Assembly: GCA_000277445.1 (NCBI GenBank)
Contig: AJWJ01000100.1
Location: 1 to 56,940 of the forward strand
Length of the DNA stretch: 56,940 nucleotides
DNA from: Polysphondylium violaceum
Taxonomy: Eukaryota; Evosea; Eumycetozoa; Dictyosteliales; Dictyosteliaceae
Direction: 5' to 3'
The notes under the pieces are model-generated. The model did no database searches. It was not told where the DNA came from and was given only the letters and a program-made list of their open reading frames with translations. Positions 44,832 through 55,165 of this stretch are shown here, piece by piece. Position 1 is the stretch's first letter; every line of letters starts with the position of its first letter. The position numbers and the translations under genes were made by a program.

Positions 44832-45675
44832 TTATTTATTTAAAATATCTTGGTTTTCTTTCCAAAATTGATCAGATATAATGTCAATGTGTTCAACAAC
44901 TGCTCTTTTTTTAGATTTTACAATGGGTTGATTGTTTCTAGAGTCTATAGATTCCTCTTGAACCATTTTACGATAGATTACTGAACCTTTACGATACACT
45001 GCTGGCAATGAATTATAGTTGATATTGAATTTAGTGAATAGTAATTCATTTTTGTTGTCTGAAAATGTTCCTCTTAGCTCATTCTCTGCTTCAACCGGTG
45101 TCTTGTTGTCTTTTAATACCAATGCCCAATAACATGTATTATAAAGATTATTAATATGAGTATCTGCTTGTCTCCAAGAAAGATAATCTCTAATAATATT
45201 ATCAAAATTAGTGAATATTCTAACAAAACAATAACAACAACAATAATACACACCTTAAATTTTCATTTGTAGGATAACAAACAGCTCTAGAATCAAAGGT
45301 TGGTGGATATTTTAATTGATATTCACCAAAATACTCTTTCCAACGGAAAACAAATTGACTTGTAAAATAAGAAACAATGGAAGATGATATTTTACTTGCT
45401 CTTCTTTCAAATAAATTACAAGATCTCTTTAATACAAAACTATATTCATCACTTTCACCAAAGGCAATGACAATATCTGGAAACTCTTTAAAAACCTCTA
45501 ATGCACAACGATTCATAAGATTTAAACCACGATCATCATTTGGTTTAGAATACTCGTGTTTGGTTGTAAATTTATGAAACGATCTACCATCTATTCTAAC
45601 AACGATCCAAACATTTGGTAAAAGTGTATCTGGAAGTTCAAATCCTTTGACATATTCATACTTTGAATTTGCCAT
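44832..45675 (-). CDS. thg1: tRNA-His guanylyltransferase Thg1
   Basis: Exons complement(45254..45675) and complement(44832..45219); 269 residues. The intron is only 34 nt (GTGTGT...TGTTAG); it must be removed to join NENLR to IFTNFDN. Thg1 motifs are all present: VRIDGRSFHKFT, FGESDEYSFVLKR (metal-binding Asp and Glu), RRASKISSSIVS, DSRAVCYP, and YLSWRQADTHINNLYNT. The HINNLYNT block marks canonical eukaryotic Thg1 rather than the Thg1-like 3'-5' polymerases used in mitochondrial tRNA repair. Thg1 adds the G at position -1 of tRNA-His that HisRS needs. The last 25 residues beyond KRAVVEHIDI are probably variable. Dictyostelids are known to have several paralogues. Confidence 0.92.
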
Positions 45676-45949
45676 ATTTTATATATATGTATTATACTAA
45701 TAATAAGAATAAAATGATCAGTACAAAAACAAGTGATGTGTTTTAAACAAAAATAAATTGGTTAAAATAAATTTTCTGATAAATTTAATTAAAAAACATA
45801 GAGATATTTGGAAAAAAAAAATGAATAGAAAATAAAAAAAAAATTCTTTCGTTTTTTTTTTTTTTTTTTTTTTTTCTAGAGATCACATTTCGCACTAAAA
45901 TTTTGATCATAATCTGCAGCAGTGGGTGTGACTTAAGATAGAGATTAAA

Positions 45950-47029
45950 ATGAATTCAATCATCAAAGCATTTGTTAGAGTAGGATCCTCTAGAGGATTG
46001 TTATCCCAATCCCCATTAATCAACAGCAGCAGCAATAGATTAATGATTGGATCATCAACATTATTCAACAACAGCGATAAATATATTCAAGAAAGAACAT
46101 ATGCAACTATCTCTAAAAAGAAATTACAACAAATCAGAGAAAAGAGAGAAGAAGAAGCTCGTATTGCAAAGGAAACAAAGGAAAAGACTTTTATCGAAGT
46201 AAACAAAGTCTCTATTTCCACACTTACATTTGAAGACGCCTTGATCAATGTCAGAGAAAAGTTTAATAAATATCATACAGTCAAAAACAGATTGGTTGCC
46301 ACTCTTTTCCAAAAGTCTGCAACCGCTGAACAATTACATGAATCACTCAAACTCTACAAAGAACTCAACAACTCTAATCCAAACTATTTTGACTCTTCTC
46401 ACATCCTCATCATCTACTACGCCTTTTTCCGTACAAATCAAATGCCACTTTTTGCAGAGATTTTGATAAACTCTGACGTCTTTCAATTCTTCCCCAAACA
46501 AAACGTCGTCATCAAGACATTGGTTCAACTCCTCAAGTCTGGTCAAGACAATGAATTGGCTGCCAATCTTTTACTCAACTATCAAAACAAAGTAGGCTCT
46601 CAAGTCAACGAAAACTTTATGAGAGCATTTGGCAAAGAAATGGATAAACAAAAAGCCATCGATCAATTATACACAATTTTAAATATCTATCCACGTAAGG
46701 ATTTCCAACTTGGTGCCGATGCTATCAGATACCTTTTACGTCAATCAATTGTCAAAGGTAACACAAAAGAGACCCTCAACCTCATCAACCAATTCCCAGC
46801 CTCTACTCTTGATAAAATCTCACAAGCATGTCTTCTTGCTGCTAAAATTGTTTCTGATCCAGTCGCTGCTCAATCTGAAAAGATTGATACCAACGACACT
46901 CGTTTCGCTGAAACCGTTCAAAATGAAATCATGAAGCAATACAACCTTGCTGAACCAGATGTTAAAGAATCTATTAAAGAAGCCTCAAAAGTATATTTTA
47001 ATCCATTACCCGAAAAATTACAATTTTAA
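45950..47029 (+). CDS. Mitochondrial helical (PPR/TPR-like) protein
   Basis: Single exon, 359 residues. The first 50 residues are Ser/Arg-rich with no acidic residue before Asp, and ERTYATIS is a likely processing site, so import into mitochondria is likely. A Lys/Glu/Arg coil follows (KKKLQQIREKREEEARIAKE). The remainder is alpha-helical in paired helices about 35 residues apart (SATAEQLHESLKLYKELN, NYFDSSHILIIYYAFFR, MPLFAEILINSDVFQFFP), resembling PPR or TPR solenoids. I recognise no named family; a mitochondrial ribosome or RNA-processing factor is possible. Confidence 0.7.
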   Translation: MNSIIKAFVRVGSSRGLLSQSPLINSSSNRLMIGSSTLFNNSDKYIQERTYATISKKKLQQIREKREEEARIAKETKEKTFIEVNKVSISTLTFEDALINVREKFNKYHTVKNRLVATLFQKSATAEQLHESLKLYKELNNSNPNYFDSSHILIIYYAFFRTNQMPLFAEILINSDVFQFFPKQNVVIKTLVQLLKSGQDNELAANLLLNYQNKVGSQVNENFMRAFGKEMDKQKAIDQLYTILNIYPRKDFQLGADAIRYLLRQSIVKGNTKETLNLINQFPASTLDKISQACLLAAKIVSDPVAAQSEKIDTNDTRFAETVQNEIMKQYNLAEPDVKESIKEASKVYFNPLPEKLQF

Positions 47030-47143
47030 ATTTGCTCAAGATAATAGATAATAGATAAGAATAAACCTTTTAAAAAACTTAATAAATAATGTGTAGAAAT
47101 ATACAAATATATATATATTTAAATTAAAATAATAATAGTATGG

Positions 47144-49531
47144 TCAAGATTTTATTTTAAATACAATTAAATTATATATATCACAATTTAATTTACTTGA
47201 GTAATTCTTTAATATTTCATTTGGCTCTTTTATATTGATGGAATTAAAAGATAAATCCAATGTTATATTTGGTTTATCTGATAAATCTCTGAATTCTTGC
47301 TTTACAATTTCTTCTTTTACTTCTTTTTTAGTCTCTTTCTCCTCTTCTCCTTTTATCTCTTCATCCTCGTCCTCTTCTTTTTGTTTATCTCTATTTTTTT
47401 TTGACTTTGATTTTTTATCTTTTCTACTTTCTTTTTCTTTCTTCTTCACTTTATCTTTACCTTTCTTTTTCTCTTTTTCTTTCTTTTTCTTCTTTTTAAC
47501 TTTTATTTTGCTATAGTTATCTACTGTTATTGTTGAGGAGCTATTATTATTTGTGAATTCTAATAATGATTTATTAAATCCTGAAACTGACTTCATCAAT
47601 GTTTTAAATCCACCCATTCCAATCTTATTATTTGATAAATTAATATATTTTAGTGGGGAATCTTTTTTGTTTAGAATTAGCCTTACTAAACTTTGCGAAA
47701 CTAAACTATTGAGGTTGTTGCCTTGTATACAAAGTGATTCTATTTTACTATGTACTATACTATCAAAGAATGGATCTATAGCCGCTTGAGAGAAAAAGTT
47801 GAATGATAAATCAATGGTTTTGAGAGAATAGTTGAATTCAAGATTGGAAGAGAGCAAGGTAATGGATGCATTATCAATATGACATCTGGTTAAATTTAGT
47901 GATTCAATGTTACAGTTTCTTAAAGAATACATTAAACCTTTGATATTATTACCTTGATTAAAAATATTGTCAGAGAGGTCGAGTAATGTAATAGATGGTC
48001 CAAAATCAATGTCTGATACCAATGATAGTCTGTTTTCTCTTGCAATAAATTGTTTTAAATGACTGTTTCTCTTGAATCCATTTTGTATATTATATATTCC
48101 ATCTCCAACTCTATTCCTTGATATATCCAGTACCTCTATTTTGACATTGGGACTCAAGAATAGTTTATTTAAGCTATCGCCTGATGTACCTGAAAGTTTG
48201 TTCTTTGTTAGATTTAGCTTTCTCAATTGAGGAAATGGCTTCTCTTGTGTATCCTCTTCTGATGTCATTGACCCCTTTTTGTCACACCAAACTGAAACCA
48301 AACTATTCAATCCAATGATTCCAATATTATCGCTGATTCTCATTGACTCTAATACCTTGTTCTTTGACAAATCTTTGAAAAATGGTTCCCACAGCGATTT
48401 CTCTAATCCAATGCCAACCAATGATATATTTGTAAAGTTTTGACTAATAGATAAACACTGCCAGGTTTCATTGCCACAAGGTGATGTATTTACTATATTG
48501 CTGTGATCTTGACTTTCTGTCATTGGTGACGATGATTTATCCAAATCATATCCTTTTGAAAAATTTTGATGATTAATTGGAAAACTCTTTATCTCTATTG
48601 ATTTTAAATTTCTATTTGACATGATAATGTTTTTTATAAATGGATGGATGATAGTGTTTAGATAAAAAGGACCATATGCAATCACACTTTTGTTTTTGTT
48701 TATAAATGAAATATTTTCTAGGGATTGAAAATCATTGTTTACTGAATGATAAAATCTTTCAGATAAGGTAGTGACTGACGACAAGAGATGAAAATCTGTA
48801 AAATAGATTGATAAACGAGGCAACGATTGATGACAAACTCTTTTCCAATATCTGCAAACTCTTCGTAGTGTTGGAAAGAATTTTGAACCATAGTACTCTA
48901 ATAATATAAGTATAACTTCTTTTTGTAAAATAAAAGGTAAATTAAAATTACTATATTCAACAATTGGCTCTTCTTCTTTTTGTTGTTGTTGAATCTCTTG
49001 TTTGCCATCATTATTATTTAAAATCTCTCTAATATGATTTAATTTCATTTTCTTGTTGAATTGAAATTCTGGATCATTGATTTCTTTTTCAATTTTGTTG
49101 AATTTTAATATACTGTAATTAGAATTCATCTTGATACCACTACTGCTACTAATATTCTCACTATTGGTCTTTAATTTTTTTGATGCATTTTCTTTACTAC
49201 TGTTAGAAACTGGAATTGAAATAGGAGGAGAGATAGATTTTGGTTGCGGGTGTGGTTGGTTTATTTTATTTAATACTGATTCTGGAATTGATGATATTTT
49301 GTAATTTTTATTTGAATATACAATATCCCCGACCACATGCTTTTCGGGTGGTGCAGAAGGTAATTTCCTTTTGGGTGCTGTAGGAGGCACCTTTACATTA
49401 CTACTATTACTTTTAGATAACTCTGTTTGTTTTGATTGTTGTTGTGCTATCGCCTTTAAATGAAGTCTTTCATATTTTGACGAGTCATAGTTTTTATTTA
49501 CATGCTTTGATTCTTCCGAATTACTTTTCAT
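47144..49531 (-). CDS. F-box / leucine-rich repeat protein
   Basis: Single exon, 795 residues. Ser/Lys/Pro-rich N terminus (1-190), then an F-box-like helix block (LPFILQKEVILILLEYYG...FPTLRRVCRYWKRVC) at about residues 200-235. Ribonuclease-inhibitor-type repeats follow (LRKLNLTKNKLSGTSGDSL, IEVLDISRNRVGDGI, IESLNLTRCHIDNASITLL, LKTIDLSFNFFSQAA, IESLCIQGNNLNSL, LKYINLSNNKIGMGG). A nearly pure Lys/Glu insertion of about 75 residues (677-750) splits the last repeat pair, and the final repeat resumes with ITLDLSFNSINIKE. The layout fits an SCF substrate receptor. The Lys/Glu block could form a single long helix. Confidence 0.78.
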   Translation of the reverse strand: MKSNSEESKHVNKNYDSSKYERLHLKAIAQQQSKQTELSKSNSSNVKVPPTAPKRKLPSAPPEKHVVGDIVYSNKNYKISSIPESVLNKINQPHPQPKSISPPISIPVSNSSKENASKKLKTNSENISSSSGIKMNSNYSILKFNKIEKEINDPEFQFNKKMKLNHIREILNNNDGKQEIQQQQKEEEPIVEYSNFNLPFILQKEVILILLEYYGSKFFPTLRRVCRYWKRVCHQSLPRLSIYFTDFHLLSSVTTLSERFYHSVNNDFQSLENISFINKNKSVIAYGPFYLNTIIHPFIKNIIMSNRNLKSIEIKSFPINHQNFSKGYDLDKSSSPMTESQDHSNIVNTSPCGNETWQCLSISQNFTNISLVGIGLEKSLWEPFFKDLSKNKVLESMRISDNIGIIGLNSLVSVWCDKKGSMTSEEDTQEKPFPQLRKLNLTKNKLSGTSGDSLNKLFLSPNVKIEVLDISRNRVGDGIYNIQNGFKRNSHLKQFIARENRLSLVSDIDFGPSITLLDLSDNIFNQGNNIKGLMYSLRNCNIESLNLTRCHIDNASITLLSSNLEFNYSLKTIDLSFNFFSQAAIDPFFDSIVHSKIESLCIQGNNLNSLVSQSLVRLILNKKDSPLKYINLSNNKIGMGGFKTLMKSVSGFNKSLLEFTNNNSSSTITVDNYSKIKVKKKKKKEKEKKKGKDKVKKKEKESRKDKKSKSKKNRDKQKEEDEDEEIKGEEEKETKKEVKEEIVKQEFRDLSDKPNITLDLSFNSINIKEPNEILKNYSSKLNCDIYNLIVFKIKS

Positions 49532-50380
49532 ATTTTTTAATAACTATAAATGCATTCGTCGTTCGTTTTTTCTCTTGTGGGGGAAAAATTAAAATGAAAA
49601 AAAATTAAAAAAAAAAAAAAGTACTCAATTGGGTGTGTAATTTATGCGAGAGATAATAAAAGATAAAAATAATGCACAAATGGATAAATAAATATATATC
49701 GAGTCATAGATCTTACTCTACACCAGACTAAAATATCACTTTAATTAACTCTCTGAGAAATCAAACTTATTCTGTGTGACACATAAATTTGTTTTTTTTT
49801 AAAAAATTTTTGTACGAATTTCAAGTTTTTTTTTTTTTTCGTGCCCTCCAAACGCTTTATTTTTTTTTTTTTTTTTTTTTTCATTGTTCATTTCAAATCA
49901 TAAAAAGTTAGTGATCATATTCATATCTTTTAGATATAAATTGTAATAATTTGATATATTAGGTATAAGCAGATAGACAGTGTTTTTCGTCAGTAGTGTT
50001 GTTCAAATCACAAATTTTCTAGGAATTCATTTATTTACAGTGATCATGAAATATCATCCCAATTCAATATATAATTGTTTGTTGTTATCATAGTTTACAT
50101 GACAACACGTAGACAGATTCATGATGCAGTATATAAAGTTCTCACTATGCACAACCCAATATTTGACCAATATAGGATCAACACAAGCAATAATAATATG
50201 CTGTTGTTATATATTATCAATCGTATCCACATACACATGATATCACCCTTATGTTTGTTTGTTTATTTGTTTGTTTGTTAAAATTGTCTGCTCTGGTTAA
50301 CCTTTTATAGATATAAATAATGATACAGTATTCTGACATCTTTCTCTTTTACTCATTATATAGATATATATACACACACA
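49532..50380. other. Divergent promoter region
   Basis: 850 bp between the F-box gene and the acyl carrier protein gene. It has A and T runs at 49595-49620, 49828-49840 and 49859-49881, and a TTTG/TTTA repeat at 50254-50280. Short frames near 50075-50281 have no family support. The start of the ACP gene is preceded by an ACACACACA leader. Confidence 0.5.
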
Positions 50381-50731
50381 ATGATTAGATCTACCTTCTC
50401 TGCCATCTCTAAATTTGCTCAACCAACCTTCACTTTACAAGCCTCTACCACCTATGGTGTTAGATATTTTGGTGGTGATGCCCGTCTTGGTGAAAAAGAA
50501 ATCACTGAACGTGTTGTTGATGTTGTTTCCAAATACGACAAAGTTGCCGGTAAAAGTGTTAGCCCAAACTCCACCTTTAAAGAACTCGGTCTCGATAGTT
50601 TAGACTCTGCCGATATCCTCGTTGCCGTCGAAGAAGAATTTGGCATTGAAATCCCAGATGAAGAAGCTGATAAAATCACCTCTTGTTTACAAACTATTGA
50701 TTACATCAAAAAGACCCCAACTGCTAAATAA
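50381..50731 (+). CDS. ndufab1: Mitochondrial acyl carrier protein (NDUFAB1)
   Basis: Single exon, 116 residues. Residues 1-30 are a Ser/Thr/Arg presequence ending near GVRYFGG. The ACP core runs from about residue 36 with FKELGLDSLDSADILVAVEEEFGIEIPDEEADKI split over three helices; Ser73 in DSLD takes the phosphopantetheine arm. It serves mitochondrial type II fatty acid synthesis (lipoate precursor) and is a subunit of complex I and of LYR-protein complexes. Codon choice is strongly biased to C-ending codons in the middle, as in highly expressed dictyostelid genes. No intron interrupts it. Confidence 0.95.
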   Translation: MIRSTFSAISKFAQPTFTLQASTTYGVRYFGGDARLGEKEITERVVDVVSKYDKVAGKSVSPNSTFKELGLDSLDSADILVAVEEEFGIEIPDEEADKITSCLQTIDYIKKTPTAK

Positions 50732-51390
50732 ATTAATATTATAACTTATACTTAACATACAAATACACATAATACTTTTAATAAAAAATAAAATACAAAT
50801 AATACATAAATACAACAACAATGACACAATCTATGTTATTACTACCACTCCTCTTGTTGATATGATGTTAAGTGCAATCTCAGCTATTTAAATTAAAGGA
50901 TAAATTCAACAGAAGCAGTGTGTTTAAAACAAAAAATATGTAAGATTGTTTTGCATTATTTTTTGTTCTAACCCTAGTATCCCTAGGTTCTTTTGAATTT
51001 ATCATTTAGGATTTAAAGACGATAAGTTCAAAGTACTCTGGTTAGTACAAAAACAACAAAACAGGTTGGTAAGTACAGTTGTTTAAGCAGTAGTATTCTT
51101 TGTAATCTTTCCCTATGATAGTTTTCGGAGAAAGTTTTAACTGGACTCTTTAATCTCAAGGTTATGGTTAGCCAGAGTAGACCTTGGCCTTAACCCTTCA
51201 ACCTAAATCAGTCACAATAGGCTGCAATGAAACAAATATGATCATCAAAGAGTGTGAAAAAATTAAAAAACACTTTCCCGCTCGTTTTTGAAATTTTTCT
51301 TCTCTTTTTTTTTTTATTTTTTTTATTTATTGATTGATTCAGATAATTATCATATCATTGTAAATATAGTAAGAATAATAAATTAAAGAT
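50732..51390. other. Intergenic with paired stems
   Basis: 660 bp between two rightward genes. Past the ACP 3' end, the part from about 50960 to 51240 is more complex than usual and has stems: ACTCTGGTTAG (51035-51045) with TTAGCCAGAGT (51168-51178), CAAGG/CCTTG (51157-51186), and CCTAG/CTAGG around 50973-50987. No frame is supported. See the candidate RNA entry. Confidence 0.5.
51031..51186. ncRNA. Candidate structured RNA between ndufab1 and rfc2
   Basis: An 11-bp stem with two G-T pairs joins 51035-51045 to 51168-51178; a competing CAAGG/CCTTG hairpin overlaps its right arm. The segment is GC-richer than its flanks. I match it to no RNA family and the strand is unknown; a long 3' UTR of ndufab1 or 5' leader of rfc2 is an alternative. 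Confidence 0.25.
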
Positions 51391-52439
51391 ATGGCAGATA
51401 ACTCATCGCTTCCATGGGTGGAAAAATACAGACCAACTGAAATTAAAGATATTGTTGGAAATGAGGAAACTGTTAGCAGATTAGAATCAATATCAAAAGA
51501 TGGTAATTTACCAAACATTATCATTACTGTATGTCATCAATGCAGAGTTGTGAATGAATGTCTCAAATACTTACAAAACTAACAATACACACGCCACAAT
51601 AGGGTCCACCAGGTATAGGTAAAACTACAAGTATATTATGTTTAGCAGCAAAACTATTGGGACCCAAATATAAAGAAGGTGTGTATGAATTAAATGCATC
51701 TGATGATAGAACATTGGATGTTGTTAGAGATAAAATCAAAACATTTGCAGAGAAAAAAGTAACACTTCCACCAGGAAGACACAAGATCATCATCTTGGAT
51801 GAAGCTGACAGTATGACATCTGGCTCACAACAGGCATTGAGAAGAATCATGGAAATCCATTCAAACACCACTAGATTTGCATTGGCTTGCAATCAGTCGA
51901 CGAAAATCATTGAGCCCATTCAAAGTAGATGTGCAGTGCTCAGATTCACACGTCTCAGCGACTCCCAGATCCTCAAGCGTCTCAGAGAGGTTGCAGCATT
52001 TGAGAATGTCACCTACACAGACGACGGCATGGAAGCACTATTGTTTGCTGCCGATGGCGATATGCGTCAGGCATTGAATAACCTCCAAGCGACCTACAGT
52101 GGCTTTGGACATGTCAATCAACAAAATGTAAACAAAGTCGTCGATATTCCCCATCCTACCGTTATCAAAGAGTTGATAGGCGCCTGCTGCAAAGGATCAT
52201 TTAATGAGGCCTATCCCTTTTTAACCAAACTCTGGAAAGAAGGTTACTCCTCTATCGACATCATCTCTACTCTCTTTAGAATCACTAAAATCTATGCAAT
52301 GCCTGAATATCAAAAATTAGAATTTTTAAAAGAAATTGGTTTCTGTAATCTCAGAGCCTCTTCTGGTGTAAATACTTTAGTTCAACTGTCTGGTTTACTT
52401 TCAAGATTATGTATAGTTTCTGAAAATATGAAAAAATAA
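51391..52439 (+). CDS. rfc2: Replication factor C subunit 2
   Basis: Exons 51391..51528 and 51603..52439; intron 74 bp; 324 residues. The join makes [20 protein letters not shown] with the Walker A motif at residues 47-54. Other AAA+ marks are [17 protein letters not shown], the Walker [11 protein letters not shown], the RFC-box wording [10 protein letters not shown], and the arginine-finger SRC in [12 protein letters not shown]. The whole length follows human RFC2 ([34 protein letters not shown]). The subunit helps load PCNA onto primed DNA and serves in alternative clamp loaders. Nothing is missing. Confidence 0.95.
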
Positions 52440-52555
52440 AAACGTATCGTATATAAAGAACATCTATGTTGTTGTGTGTATACTATGTCATCATCATCAT
52501 CGTCGTCAAATTTATCTAAAGAGTTACTATGTGACTATATACTACTGATTATCAA

Positions 52556-52585
52556 TCTAAATATCTAAATATCTAAATATCTAAA
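52556..52585. repeat. Eight-bp tandem repeat
   Basis: About four copies of CTAAATAT in tandem between the rfc2 and lamtor4 stop codons. It lies in the convergent 3' region and may fall in either transcript's end. Confidence 0.8.
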
Positions 52586-52646
52586 CGTCTATATTCTTTG
52601 CTATTGCTATCGTTATTATTATTATTTACTATGTATAAATTTATAT

Positions 52647-53125
52647 TTATTGTACAACTACAAAAATTTTGTTATTAACAATTGTGATAATATAAACTTC
52701 ATTTGCAAAAGTAACTATTTATAGAAAATGAATAGGATTAATATATATGATACAATCACTCAAGTCATTTATACATACTTGACATTCTCTTGAAATCTTG
52801 TTTCGATGAAGTGGTGATAAAGTTTACATCGTGTAACATTGAAAGAATAGTTTTGGCAAAATCTTTAGATTTATTTTGTAATTCACCAGTAGCCTATTGT
52901 TGTTGTTGTTATTGTTTTTATTATCGTTATTATTGTTGTCATGTGTGAATGTAATGTGAAGTGAAGTGATGTGATTGTGTTTAATTTTAACCAGGATTAG
53001 TAATGTTTACTCTTGAATTCACTACAAAAGAAATAACTCTATGAAATATATACACTTAAAATCTCTCCATCTTGATCCAAAGTCATTGAATTTTTAAAGT
53101 TGCTTAAAATATCTTGTTCACTCAT
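52647..53125 (-). CDS. lamtor4: LAMTOR4, Ragulator complex subunit
   Basis: Three exons, complement(53054..53125), (52779..52893) and (52647..52714); introns 160 and 64 bp; 84 residues. Read through the joins, the protein begins MSEQDILSNFKNSMTLDQDG, continues EILSATGELQN and FAKTILSMLHDVNFI, then DFKRMSITFANEVYIITI and NKIFVVVQ. This follows human LAMTOR4 in order (DQ...GAVLASSGDLEN, FKRLSVVFGEHTLLVTV, RVFVVK), and the roadblock-fold strand/helix order is kept. LAMTOR4 is one of five small Ragulator subunits that hold Rag GTPases and TORC1 on the lysosome. The gene is too short and too broken by introns to show as a long frame, but each join is in phase and each donor and acceptor is good. 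Confidence 0.78.
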
Positions 53126-53893
53126 TCTGTTTTCTATATATATGTGTGTGTGTTGGTGTAATTGAGATTAGCTAAAATTAAAAAAAAACAAGATGAAAAA
53201 CTTGAAAAAATTTTTGTAATTGTGGTATGTGGTCAGGGTGGTGATAAAATATGAGAAAAGTGATTAGAGTTTTTCAATGACCAAAAACAAAGATTGTCAA
53301 ATCGAATGGTCATATTGGTAATTTCTTATGTCCATTGTGTCATTGACACACATCACCCATCTCTACTAGATGCCTATCACCTTTTCTCCCTTTCAATTAT
53401 TTATATGACGTAACGTTTTTTTGGCAACATTACGAATTTTTCTTTTTTTTAATTTTTTTTTTGATTTTTTTTTTTGAAAAATTTTTTTTTCGTCAAAAAA
53501 TGTGCCTCTGCCGATAAAAGTACTCTTAGCGCATTAGAGAGGATTTGTCTAAGTGATCACCTTGAGGTAGGTAAGGAGAGAGATTATATGTACCTTTTGA
53601 ATCTATTATATGATATACATATTGTCGTCAATCAATCAATCATTCAATCAATCATCAAGGAAGATTCGTTATGTTGATTCACATACATACCATACACATA
53701 CACCCATCATCAATCAACAACAGGTCCACAATTAAACATAGTATAACATGAAACCACAGACGTTATTTTGGATATATGATTACAAAAGATTGATTATGAC
53801 AATATGATTACAAAAAGAGATTCATTAGGCATGCTGTGTGAAGAAAAGCAAAGATATTAATCATCAATAATATCTACACTATAGTAATACAGA
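53126..53893. promoter_or_regulatory. Divergent promoter region of lamtor4 and rpl13
   Basis: 770 bp. A segment at about 53505-53580 (GTGCCTCTGCC...CACCTTGAG followed by GTAGGTAAGG) looks like a short 5' untranslated exon with a splice donor; an acceptor before the rpl13 start at 53894 could use the CAG or TAG sites at about 53720-53886. This is an inference. The frame at 53474-53677 has no family support. TCAATCAATC repeats lie at 53630-53655. Confidence 0.4.
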
Positions 53894-54588
53894 ATGCCAA
53901 TTCACAACAAAGTTATTCAAAACACCCATCTCCGTAAACACTGGCAAACACGTGTCAGAACCTGGTTCAACCAACCAGCTCGTAAGATCAGAAGAAGAAA
54001 CACCAGAATTGCCAAAGCTGCTTCTGTCTTCCCACGTCCAATCGAAACCTTAAAACCAGTCGTCCACTCTGCCTCTGTTAGATACAACATGAAAGTCAGA
54101 TCTGGTCGTGGTTTCACTGTCGAAGAATTAAAGGTAAATATAATTCATTCAATAACACAATAATGTCAATTGATTCTAACTTTTCTCCATTCCATCATTA
54201 GGCTGCCGGTTTAACCCCAAGTTACGCCAAAACCATCGGTATTGCCGTTGATTTCCGTAGAACCAACAAATCCCAACAATCTTTGACCGCTAATGCCCAA
54301 AGACTCAAGGACTACAAATCTAAACTTGTTTTATTCCCAAAGAAGGTTGCCGCTCCAAAGAAGGGTGAAGCCACCAAAGAAGAAGTTGAAAAGGCTGTTC
54401 AAAACTTAGTTGTCTTACCAGTTAAAGCCGGTATCCCAGTTTCTGAATCTAAACCAAGAAAGGTCACTGAAGAAGAAAAGAAATTCCAAGCCTACGCTAC
54501 CATCAAGTTCGCCGCTGCTAAAGTTAAGAACTCTGGTATCAGAAAGAAGGCTGCTGCCAAGAAAGCTGCCGCTGCTTCTGAAAAATAA
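53894..54588 (+). CDS. rpl13: 60S ribosomal protein L13 (eL13)
   Basis: Exons 53894..54133 and 54202..54588; intron 68 bp; 208 residues. The product has the family's start ([29 protein letters not shown]) and the block [19 protein letters not shown] joined to [20 protein letters not shown]. The C terminus is Lys/Ala-rich as usual. Codons are strongly biased to C-ending forms, the mark of a highly expressed gene. It is a structural part of the large ribosomal subunit. Confidence 0.97.
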
Positions 54589-55165
54589 ATTCGCCAAAGT
54601 GTACTCAAGGAGAATAAACTTTCTATTTTATAAAATAATAATGTCTCTCTCTTTTTCTCTCTCTTTTTATTTTACCATTCATTAAATAATTAGGATAGTA
54701 CAACGATTTAAAACATACAAATAATTCAATCTAAGTGTTTTTATCTCAAAAGCAAAGGTTCAATCCATTAATATTTCTTATCTGTCTATTGTTCAATATC
54801 TGTTCATTAAATATCAAGATAAAGTTGGATTTTATATTATCCTTTACTCTCAACATATTTTACGAATAATAATAGTTATGATCCAAAATAATAAATCCAT
54901 TTGCATTCTACAATAATGTAGCTAATCTATCAAATCTATAATCAATTGTTTGTCCCATCACATCATTGAACATTGTCTATTGCTATGAATTATCACAATC
55001 TATTGTTATTTAGTAATCTAAAAATGTATTTGATTTGATAATGCATGATAGTTCTCGTAACTCTCTAAACTCTCTAAACTAATAATAATCAATAAACTGT
55101 TGTTGTTTGTGTGTTTGTTTTGTTTAAAAGTTTATAATAATAGTATACTGCTGCTGTTGTTGTTT
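54589..55165. other. Convergent 3' intergenic region
   Basis: 580 bp between the rpl13 stop and the stop of the leftward NDUFA1 gene. It is AT-rich with CT-rich DNA just after rpl13 (54640-54670) and carries no visible gene or structure. Confidence 0.6.

Noticed and set aside
51060-51085. U1 snRNA-like TACTTACC on the minus strand
   Set aside because: The following sequence lacks the U1 stem-loops and an Sm site in place; GTAAGT-type strings are common as donors.
53474-53677. Open frame of 67 codons before rpl13
   Set aside because: No family support; better explained as leader exon plus intron sequence.
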